The translations under genes and the position numbers were made by a program. DNA of 64,000 bases. Source: Owenia fusiformis (Eukaryota; Annelida; Polychaeta; Sabellida; Oweniidae). Where the stretch lies: contig CAIIXF020000002.1 in the NCBI GenBank assembly GCA_903813345.2, forward strand, positions 32,818,109 to 32,882,108, written 5' to 3'. Position 1 is the stretch's first letter, and every line of letters begins with the position of its first letter. The notes beneath the pieces are model-generated. The model saw nothing but the letters and a program-made list of their open reading frames with translations. It was not told the DNA's origin and did not search any database. Positions 21,974 through 33,900 of the stretch are shown here, one piece after another.

Positions 21974-24900
21974 ATGTTCAAGTGGTTTTCAGATAAATTC
22001 AGACGGCGAGAAGCCAAAGCTACAAATGTAGCAGTTGACACTCCAAGTGACATAGATGATGAAGTCTTCGAACTTAGAGAGGAAAACGCCATTAACAAGA
22101 GTGACAGCGTGAAAGATAAATATAGAGATAGTGAACAGACGCTCCCAAGTATGAGTGCTGACATTAATCCAAACAGCGATGAACAACTTGGACATGCTAC
22201 ACCAACGGATAACAATAGCCACTGTCCTGATGGCATAACTGAGACAGATAAGGATGGAAGCAATAAGGCATCTAATGATGAAGGCAACCACGTTGACAAC
22301 CCCGATGGGGACCTCACAAATACAACAGCAACAGGTAAAGTCTCGATGAGAGGTATAATGAAGAAACGGATAAGTTCAACGCTACATAACATAGACTTCT
22401 CGACATGCGAGGCCGAGTTATGCGTCAGTACGCTAAGGATACCATCCATGCAGCTGTACGCGGCGTTAAACAAGAAATTGAAGAATTGTGGAGAAGTGTG
22501 GTTGCAAGAGTTCTTGGACCATGATGGCCTGGAGGTGTTACTGTGTTGCATGGAGACTATGGGGAGGAAGAGGGTAAGTACTTTCATATAGTACCCCGGT
22601 CACGTAAAAAAAACAGAACCCCCCCCATAAAACTATGTTCTGCCCTACTGTATTGGCACTGATTACAAATTAGAGAAAAAATTTAAATAGACTACATGAG
22701 AATGGAATATAGATGAAGGTTTTGGTTTTGGTTTTGGTTTTGGTTTTTGGTTTTTGCATCTTGATTTTAACTGTATGCTCATTTGTGTTTTGAAATTGAC
22801 TCAACCAACTTGTTATGTATGTAAATGGTGCATTCTCCCTCTAAGCACATTTTGTACCCATCTTGGCACGCTCGGTCTTCACTGCCTTCATCTACAGATC
22901 TACCGATGGGAGCCGAGTGAACGAGGATGGTTTGTACCATTTCCCATTATTATGTTTTTATAGTTGAACCAGCTCTCAGACGCCATGATCGTGATGGAGT
23001 GTGTGGCTTGTATTAAAACATTGATGAACTGTAAGACTGGCATAGAGGTCATCATTGATAGTAATGAACACACACGGAAACTTGTTCGAGGTATGTATTT
23101 TTATTTATTGGATGCTCTCTCTCCATTGTTTATCACATCATGGAGATTTCGAGAGAAAGTAGGAAGGGTTACAAATAGGCATACTTATATTTTTAGACTT
23201 ACCTAAATAGCAAATTAAATAGTGTAAATGAATATAACTAAACTTGCTTTGACTCCAGCTCGTCATTTCATTGCCACCAAATGGTTTCATTGAATTGATT
23301 TATTCAATTCATTGAATACAATAGATAGTGTAGTAGTCCTCCCTTACAGGTTCATCATCATTAAGCAAACACTTGGGTTATCTCGACTTTCAAGTGATTT
23401 TGATATACCACTTCATGACTTTTACTTCATTTTAACAATCTCCTGGAATCTTTATCTCATCTTAAAGGGGAAGGGGGTATCAAAACAGTCTTGTTTTGGG
23501 AGGGGGTTACACTCCCATCAATACGTTTGGCAACTTGGAGTTGGATAACGAAGCAAAAAGCGTTTATATCAGTGTTTTAATCTTCATTTTGTTCCTCGAT
23601 TACAAAATTTCGGAAAACCAAAATTTGATAGTTTTTAAATCGGCAAACATAGAAAGGCTATTATGTAATTCAAAAGGAGACATTCGGTTGTCAAACTTAT
23701 GGAATGGACTGAGTGTCGTGTCCATATCCCTTTTCTACCAGTCTGTTAACTCTATGGTAACGCCTCTGCGTATGGTTATATCTTACCTCGATCCACCCCA
23801 CCCCATTCGATCCGTTCTAATCTACATTTAGTTTACCCTCTCTTGTAAATAAATCCAGAAAATTGTTTTGAAAAAATTCGGATGATTTCGTTGACGTCAC
23901 ATTTTGATTCATTTTTGGGCTATTTGGACTTGGCTTGAATCGGAACGGCAAATACAATTTGTCATTAATTGGTAATATAGGGATTAGGTTAAAACATATA
24001 TTTTTAAACGCCATGAGTCGATGACGATAGCCCAAAGCCACCTTTAAAAGAAACAAACCTCAAACATTTATTTACAGACGGTGAGTCAAGTTGTGTGGTT
24101 TATTAAATCCTTAAACGCGCAGACCTCTGCTTATTGAATGACTTTATCAGCTGGAAAATAGTCGTTATGCTCAATGTTACGTTGTGCTGTGCGATGTTGC
24201 GTCCTGCTGTTTTGTATTGCGTTGTATTGCTCTGGTTGTTGTGTTGCGCTGTTCGCACCGAATATTGTGCTGTGTGATAATAATTTGTTGTGTTGTGTGA
24301 TTATGATGTGTTGTGTTATGTTGTGCTGTGTAATAACGGTGTGTTGTGTGATAATGGTGTGTTGTGTTTTGTTGTGCTGTGTGATAATGGTGTGTTGTGT
24401 TGTGCTGTGTGATAATGATGTGTTGTGTTAAGTGGTACAGTGTGATAATGGCGTGTTGTGTTATATATTGTGCTTTGTGATAATGGTGTTTTATGCTGTG
24501 TGATAATGGTGTGTTGTGCTGTGTGATAATGGTGTGTTGTGTTATGTGGTACAGTGTGATAATAGTGTGTTGTGTTATGTTGTGTGACAACGCTGTGTTG
24601 TGTTATGTTATGCTGTGTAATGATGGTGTGTTGAGCGATGATGGTCTGTTGTGTTGTGCTGTGTGATAATGGTGTGTTGTATTATGTTGTTCAGTGTGAT
24701 AATGGTGTGTTGTGTTGTATGTTGTGCTATAATATAATGGTGTGTTGTGGTAGGTTGTGCTGTGTAATGATGGTGTGTTGTTTTATGTTGTGCTATGTAA
24801 CACTACACTATGCTATGCTGTATTTTGTTGCGCTGTTTATTATTACACTGTATTATCATATTTGTGTTGTGCTGTATTCTACTGGGAGTACCCTGCGTGC

Positions 24901-27900
24901 AGAGTCTAGTTAAACTACAGAACTACAGAATTGAAGACGAAGCTCTCTTTTAAGAAGTGAAGTCAAACGAATGCAAAGGGTAACTGGGAGAAGAATGTGG
25001 ACTTGATCCATTGACTGGATTTTCATACGCCGTCTCCATCTTTAAGACTGACAAATCCGGTGGCATTAAAACTATTTACTATGTCAACATAATAAAATAC
25101 AAAAAGTCACGTGATGATTTCTCAGGATCTCCTTTTATGATAAACTAAATTGTTTTGTTGATTTTAACAAGATATAACATGCTGTTAAACCAAAAGACGA
25201 AAACTCCTGATACATTAGAAATGTCAAAATTGTATCGTCGAAGAGGAAGGATATACGAGGGTTGTCCCAGAAGTAATGCACTATATGCTCTAACTTTCTT
25301 TAATATACTTCAATTCAGCTGAAATTTTCTGTATATAACAATTGAAGTTTAATCTATTATATCCTGAAGTTTCAGCATCCAACATTAATATTAAGTCTTA
25401 ATATGGTTGCTATAACAACATGGAGGTAGGGATGGGCGGGGCAGGTACCAATTTTTCTAATTATGAAAAGATCTAAAGTGTTATTTTATTAATATTTCTT
25501 TCCTTTAAATGGTCAAAATGTTTGGGAAATTGTTAAATTTATTCAGCATGATGTTAACCAAGTACGAATAATGACATTTAGCACTATGATGTCATAATAC
25601 CACATTTCAATAGTCACGAATTCAAATACAGTCACATTCAAGAAATTGCAAAAATGGCTGCAATTCTAACCTGATAACAGAAGGCCTTGCGTTTGGTGGC
25701 CTAGTTTCATACTTCACTTAGACTCACAGCCACGCAAAACAATGCTACCATGAAGAAAGTATATAAGGAGTGTATACCAGATAGAACTGCAATTATGGGG
25801 TGGCAGAAGAGATTTAAATGAGACGATTTGACCCTGTTTGACAACTCCAAACATGGGAGGCAAAAACTCCACAAGTCACAGTTGAAGAAATTGCCGAGAG
25901 TGTTTGACCTGACAGGCATCAAAAGTACATAACATGCAAAGGGCAATATTTTGAGAAAATGTGAAATGGGACACTGTGCAATATACATCCATTAAATCTA
26001 GGATGTGCTCACAGTAATTTAGTATCTTAAAATGTATTTTTGAGCATACTTCTTATAGCTACACCAAATGATTAATTATTTCATATTTTCAATTTTTTAT
26101 TCCTTTTGACGTGACTGTTTAACCTGCCCCGCCCTACCCAAACTCACCAACTTGATTTTATAATAACATCAATATAGTTTTATCAGTCAACATGAAAATT
26201 TGTAGAGTAATCAAAATGTCTCTAAGGTACATTTACTGAAAATTTCGTGGACAAAAATCAATTATTGTTAAAGTTAGAGCATATAGTGCATTACTTCTGG
26301 GACAACCCTCGTACATGCTTAAGTGGTGTGTTTTTATGAAACTTTTTAAATCACAGTTATATCATAAGTATCGTGATTCATGATTAGTCCGTCTCTGGGT
26401 ACTATCTGGTACTCTAAAGCCCGGTATACACCAATGGGGCAAAATCCCACTTGCCCCATCGAGTCCCAACTTGTCCCATTGGTGTATACCGGTGTAAAAG
26501 GGTAGGTGGTCCTATCAAATTTTGGTCTTTCTCTCTATTGATTTATATGGTGACCTAATTACAATTATTTTCCTTATTATTTTTTATAAACAGTCAGGGC
26601 CAGTATAAGGGTCGTAAGGAAAGGGGACCATAATCCCCAGGGGACCATAATTTATTTTACAACTAGGCAATGTGATTTGTTCTCGAGGACTCTAACTTTT
26701 GCCTCGCCTATTTCTAGATCTTGGATACTGTTATACCTTAATACCTTAATTTGGCGATTAGTTGACACCTGTATTTGTATCTCTGAAACACTTTTTAATT
26801 ACAAAATTGACAAGAATTTATCATATAGTGTGACATAATCATTTTTCGCACCATGTGTTGATGATCCGGCCACGATTATAGACGAAATATGTGAAATAGA
26901 CAAAATATGATTGCTCGATTCCTGTACAACATTAAACACATGATTAACGTTTCACTTTGTATCTATGAAATATTCCCCTTTGCTCATGCCCATCCCGAAC
27001 GTCCCTATCCGACTTCAGTTCTTCCAAGAACGGAATATTAGTCCTACCGTCCGTATAGCTCAGCGTTCTAGCGTGTATCAACTTCTCGCATAGGTCTCGG
27101 ATTCGATCCCCAGTACTTCAAGGTGTATGACTTAGAGGTCCATAACTAAAAAGGCTGTGGTGTGTCTCCGTATTTCTATGTATGAGTGCACACAATAGAA
27201 CACAGGACTCCTTCAGGAGGGGTTCCCGGTGTAAAAGAGCAGGAGGTCCTATTAATTTATGGTCCTACTCTCCATTGATTTATATGGTGACCTCTTTGTG
27301 CTCTTTCCCTTATTATCTTATACACAATCAGGGCCAGTAAGGGCCTTTAAAAGGGGTACCATAATCCCTGGGGACCATAATTTCTTTCACACCGGGTCTG
27401 TCTTTCAGGATTACTTGCGTGAATAACGACCGTATACGGGATATATCCGAGATGTATTGCTCACCTTCATTGGTGGTAAACATACAATGTAATACAATAC
27501 AATACAATACAATAAGTGGGAGGCGAAGTTCTCTCCCAAGACGATCTTTAACCTGGCCCCCAGATAATTGTGAATCTTATTATTTTCTAAATCCCCTGTG
27601 TTGAAAAAAGACTACAGAGACGACATAAACAGACATACTCTGTATAATCCTTTTTTCGAGTCCATTCTATTTGATGTTGTTTAAGGTATACCATAATTTA
27701 TGTATTTTAGCTATGGACACTAACAACGTGATGGTGAAGAAGCAAATCCTAGAATTGCTGTCTGCGATGTCGCTCTACTCAAGCCAAGGACATGAACTAG
27801 CCCTGGATGCCCTGGAATTCTTTAAAGTAATGTACTAACTATCAGAATTTTATAGCAAGAAAAACAATATAAAAATGTAAACAGCAAGAGTGAAAACATT

Positions 27901-30900
27901 AACAACACAAAACAGACCATGTATAATATAGTAAAAGTCAAAACAAAAGTAGTGACAGTTTCATGACAGTACTATAAAACCCAAAACTGTTAATTGTTTC
28001 AGAAATTGAAAAACTTAAGATACAGATTTAGTTTCATCATAAATGAATTACGCACCAGCGAGTTAATAGCGTACAGGATAACTGTGTTGGCTTTGGTGAA
28101 TTGTCTCCTAGCAGGCGTCGAGGAATTGGAAAAAAGAGTGGCCTTGAGAAATGAATTCATAGGTAATGTGTAATATGTCAAATTTAATGAAATAATATTC
28201 TAAATCAAAAATATCATATAGTTCCATCTCAAAAAGCCGTTTTGAGCATAGTAGTATATAGCGAGTGTGTATCGTCCCCTGTAGCACTAAGTGTAATTAC
28301 CACCGGCAATGCAACCGCAACAACAACACTATCGACACCGTATATGATTGATGGACACAATCTTGCGTTGTTTGGACACTAAGTCGCATTCGACAAGTGT
28401 TACAACAAGGAGATTATGCCCCCACTTAGTTAATGTTATGCCCAATAATACAACGATTTGATCATTGTGGTATCCAAAGCCAGAACCAACCCTTGGAATA
28501 GACTGGCGCAAGCTTTAATAAAGAGAGACTCTGATAGATCAAAATGCGGTTTGTTAATATTTTCATATTTTCTTGGAAATATATTACGGAAATATTTTAG
28601 GTCTTGGAATATTGGACATATTAGGAAATGATGATGAAAGCAATGATGACGACGACTTCATTCTGCAATATGATGTATTCATGGATCAAAGGTCAGACGA
28701 TGATGACGTTATGGATCACGTCATCCCAGGGGTCTCTGATATTAACGATCACAAACAAGTCTTCAATGCGCTCTTTCAAAAGGTAGAATTCAAATATAAT
28801 CCACATCCATACTTTTACGAGTATAACATTAATATTCTTGAATACGTTTTCAATTTATGTATTGTTGAATATTTTGGATTTAGATATGCAGCACCCCACA
28901 ATCAACTGTTCTTCTTTCCGTGCTGCAGAACCTTTTGCAGATCGATCCTGAAAGTAAGACATGGTAAGAATACTCAACTCCAATTATACCCAGCAATACA
29001 AACCGGAAGAGGAAGCTGTTATCTCCATTTTAGTCTTACCCATTAAAGTTGGTATTTTTTTTACTTATTCGATCTTGAATTATTACCGGCGATCATAATA
29101 GAAATCAAGATAAGTAAAAGAGACCGACTTGGGCAAGGCTTTCTCCATATTTCAATCCTTGTTATAAACAGTAGTTAAGATTTCATATATTTGAAATCTA
29201 GACTTCGACTCAGTATAAAGTATTAAGGGGACATTAGAAATAAAAGGCAATATGAGGAATGAATTGTGGAGCGTGACTGCACAAGATGAGTACAAGATGT
29301 CATTTATTTCAACATTACATTTATTTCAACATTTCAGTGACACAGCTTGGCACATGATAGAACGGGCAACCCAAAGTGCAGTTCTTCTTGAAGAGCAAAC
29401 TAATATTCTAAATGATACGATTAAGACTATTTCCCGTGAAATACAAACAGATGTGGACTATACAGCATATAAAAGTAACGTTTCTACTGAAGTTGTAAAC
29501 AATTCAACAGAAATCACAGATGAGACCGCCTCAAGTCTGATGAAAAATCCACTTCTATTGCAAAATATTAAACAATCACTTTCAAATCAGATGGCACAGA
29601 AAGGAGAAAATGACAAAGGACACAAATTGAATGGACCAACACGAGGCCAAACTACCAATACAGATTCCGATCCTATGAATGGTGTCCCTCCCCCGCCACC
29701 ACTTCCCTCAATTAATGGTGTAACTCCCCTGCCGCCACTTCCTTCAACAAATAGTGTCCCTCCCCCACCACCGCTTCCTTCTATGAATGGTGTCCCTCCC
29801 TCGCCACCACTTCCCTCAGTGAATGGTGTACCTCCCCCACCGCCACTTCCTTCAACAAATAGTGTCCCTCCCCCACCACCGCTTCCTTCTATGAATGGTG
29901 TCCCTCCCTCGCCACCACTTCCCTCAGTGAATGGTGTACCTCCCCCACCGCCACTTCCTTCAACAAACAGTGTCCCTCCCCCACCACCGCTTCCTTCTAT
30001 GAGTGGTGTCCCTCCCCCGCCACCACTTCCCTCATTGAATGGTGTCCCTCCTCCACCGCCACTTCCTTCAACAAATAGTGTCCCTCCCCCACCGCCGCTT
30101 CCTTCTATGAGTGGTGTCCCTCCCCCACCCCCTTTAAATGGAGTACCCCCACCTCCTCCAATGAATGGTCCAGGAGTTCCTCCTCCTCCACCAGGAGGGA
30201 TGCTCCCATTTTCTTTAACAATGCCAAAAGTGCAGAATGTGCCAAACATCACAACACCTACGCCAAGAAGCAAGATGAAAACAATTAACTGGACTAAGGT
30301 ACCAGCAAATGCTTTGTCCAGTAAGTATCCAGAGGTGTGTTGTACAATGATGATTACAAACATTACTAATTACTGTCTCATTAAGGGCAGAGCAAACTCA
30401 TGGACAGCAGTTATTCCATTTTGAAAGCATCGTGGAATTGTTTGTAACATACAAAACATACAAACATTTGTACAGAAGAAACTTTTAAATTTGAAGCTTA
30501 ATACGTATTAATAGTGTCATCCTTCTTCAAAGCAATCCATTTATGCTTAAATTCTACACAGCCTTGCAGCAAGGATGAAATACTAGTAGTGTTAAAACAA
30601 TATATCTTCATCAGTTCAGTATTTGTTGGTGCATAATGTGTCTAATTTTGTTGTAGATGACGAGGTGATATGGAGTAGCGTGTTGAAACTGTCAGACCCT
30701 ATTCCAGTGAACTATTCAAACATAGAAGAGTTGTTCTGCCAGAAGATCATTGATAAATCTTTGAAAGATGAAGCCAAAGTCAAAAAGGTTTCCACAGAGG
30801 TCAGTAAACAAAAGAAAAGATTATCTTCATATATTATTGAAAATCACTATAGTAACACATATTTAATCAGGTCACCCCAGTTAATATTGAAAATGTTTTC

Positions 30901-33900
30901 TTTTCAAACAGTGACATCGCAGTGGTGTGTGTGTTTCACCATTTCATTTTACTGCACTTTTGCATCCTTTATAAGTCTCCCCAGGGGTAAGACGAGAGAG
31001 GAAAGGTTGAGAGAAGAGTCTTAACTCAGACATAATCAAAAAGTTGTACATTATGTTGCAGGTGAACTTACTGGACATGAAAAGGAGCATGAATGTAAAC
31101 ATTTTCCTTAAACAGTTCAAAGCACCAAACGAGAAGATCGTTGCATTAATTGAAAAATGTAATGGACAAGACATTGGTGTTGAAAAACTGAAAGGATTGC
31201 TGAAAATCTTGCCAGAAACACAAGAGGTAACATGATTGACCATGTTAGAATCACTAAAAAATAAATAATTTTAAAAATCCACACATTTTAATTTACAGAT
31301 GTATATATTGGAACCTTAATATGTTCTGGACATTTTGGTGTTATGACTGGCCATTGCATCTACTATATTTAACAAATAAACAAATCACAATTCCTCGCAG
31401 ATTGAAATGATAAACTCATATGATGGCGATAAAGACAAACTTGGCAATGCAGAGAAGTTTTTCAACAGTTTACTAAAACTACCACACTACAAGATGCGCA
31501 TAGAGGGAATGCTACTTCAGGAAGAACTTTCCAGTACCCTTGATAGCATCAGACCTTCAATAGAAGTGATAACTCGGACCTGTAAAGCGCTTATGGAAAG
31601 TAAATCTCTGAAAGAGTTCCTAAGGTTGGCCCTTCATACAGGAAACTTTATCAATGCTGTAAGTAAAGTACGAGGGTTCTCTACTACAGTTTATGGATAT
31701 GGCTTTTATCTTTATAATAATCCAGTAGATATGACGGTCCTCTTGAAAGTTTGAATAACAGAACAGCAGATATGCCATGCTATTTTAGCATTTTGAAAAG
31801 TACAAAAATGACGTATCTATGTTTACACTAGCCTTGTCCAAGTCAGTATTTTTTACTTATCCTGATCTTGAATTATTACATAAATAGAAATCAAGATAAG
31901 TAAAAGAGACCCACTTGGGCAAGGCTATGTTTACACTATCTAATGTGAAATTGATGTATATCTTCTTGCCAAAAGATTGGACTATTTCTGCAATTTGATT
32001 TAATGATCTAGGGTGGCTATGCTGGGAATGCACTTGGTTTTAAAATGAATTCCCTGTCCAAACTGGTGGAGACACGCGCCAACAAGCCTAGGATGACACT
32101 GTTGCATTATTTGGTGCAACAAGGAATGGACAGTGAGAATGATGTCCTTCAGTTTGTTGACGAGTTATCAGATGATTTGGACATCGCATCCAGGTAAATT
32201 AAAATACAGCTCACTGTTCTCCATGTAAAATGGATGTCAATGTACAATTTTACTGATCCACGAAGCTTCAAACCTCTCTTTCTTCAAATCATACAGAAGT
32301 ATTTAAAAAGTTTCCTTGCTTTGAATCATGTATGGTACAAACAATAGCGATACACAAAATGTGATACACGATGCGTTTAATGATGAACACCCTTGATGAA
32401 CACCTATATAAAAACACTAGTCATAATATGCAAAACAGCTTTTTGAACTTCATCACATTTTGTACAAATAGGCGAATATACGAAATATAAGATCTAAATA
32501 TGCAATTTTAATCCCATTAGGCTGGTAGTACAAGCAATATCAGGTGAAATAAGCGAACTTGATAAAAGTGTGAAGAAACTAAGCAACCAATTGGAAAATA
32601 TGAAACCACCAGATGAAACTGTCACAAAAACATTCTGTTTATTTGTGAAGGTAATACGGGGGTTACACCCAAATCTAATAGGAATTTTGTTGAATAATCA
32701 CAATAGCAGTTTATATCGTATGGTGACCTTATTCTATAATAATATTTCAGAGGATAATGTATTAGCTATTACAACAGCACTTCTTGCTTGGAATGTACTA
32801 CTAAGATCGTCACAGTTGTATTGGAGATTGTGTTTGTTGTGATTTTATATCATATATATTTGTGTTACAGAATACAAATGTTGAAGTATCCAAGTTGAAA
32901 GATGGCATATCAGAAATCAATTCACTGACGTCACATTTGGCTGACCATTTTTGTGAGAATCAGACAAAATTTAAGCTGGAAGAGTGCTTTAAAACATTTA
33001 AAACATTCTGCGATAAAATAAAGCAGTGTAAAAAGGTAAAGATGTTTGTTATTATTACCGAAAATGTAACTGGGAAGAAAAATCAAAATAAATCAAAATA
33101 AATGTTGAATGATGAATGACAAATGCAAATATCAATAACACATTTGTTGTGTATCGTTGCTATATCTTTATGTTATATTGCCTGAATATGTTTCAGGAAA
33201 ACTTGCAAAGAAAGATCCAAGAGGAGAAGGCAGAGAAAAGACGAAAGGAACAAGCAGAAATAAGAAAAAACCAGCCAAGTAGTTCCAGAGGTTTGTGCTG
33301 TAATATATTTACAATTCGAAAAAGCAATCCTCTCCATACTAAGTTTATGTCAGATCAAAGTTGCGAGTGATGGTACATGTATGTGTGGTGCAATATAACT
33401 TACTACATTCCTCTGTACTAGGGCTTTCAATTATCTAGTTGAAAGCCCATGTCTGTACTTATTCTCGTGCATTACACGAACCAACACCACAACATCACAC
33501 GCATACCTGCCAACCTAAGACCAAAATTTTGCGGTAGATTTTTTTTAAATTGCTGTATTTTTGCGGTAGATTGTTTCAAAATACGGTGGTTTTTGCGGTA
33601 GTTTTCAACAAAATTGCGGTAGTTTTTGCGGTAGATTTTAGAAAAAACGGTAGTTTTTGCGGTAGATTTTTTTAAAAACGGTAGTTTTTGCGGTAGATTT
33701 AAAAAATACGGTAGTTTTTGCGGTAGATTTTAAAAAAAATACTGTAGTTTCAGAGGTTTGGGGTAGATTGTTTAAAAAAGTGTAATTTTGCAGTAGAAAT
33801 TTGAAAAAGCGGTAGTTTTGCGGAAGATTTAGAAAAAATGCGGTAGTTTTACCGTAGATTTTAAAAATGCGGTAGTTTTTACGGTAGTTTTTTGATAAAC

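Noticed and set aside
21949-22587. 212-codon minus-strand ORF opposite formin exon 1
   Set aside because: It is the shadow of exon 1; the plus frame continues into DID exons with correct splice phases.
24177-24590. 137-codon minus-strand ORF rich in His/Thr/Ile
   Set aside because: Produced entirely by the GT/AC minisatellite in formin intron 2.
29587-30363. 258-codon minus-strand ORF, glycine-rich
   Set aside because: It is the antisense shadow of the FH1 proline repeats (CCN on plus reads as NGG on minus).
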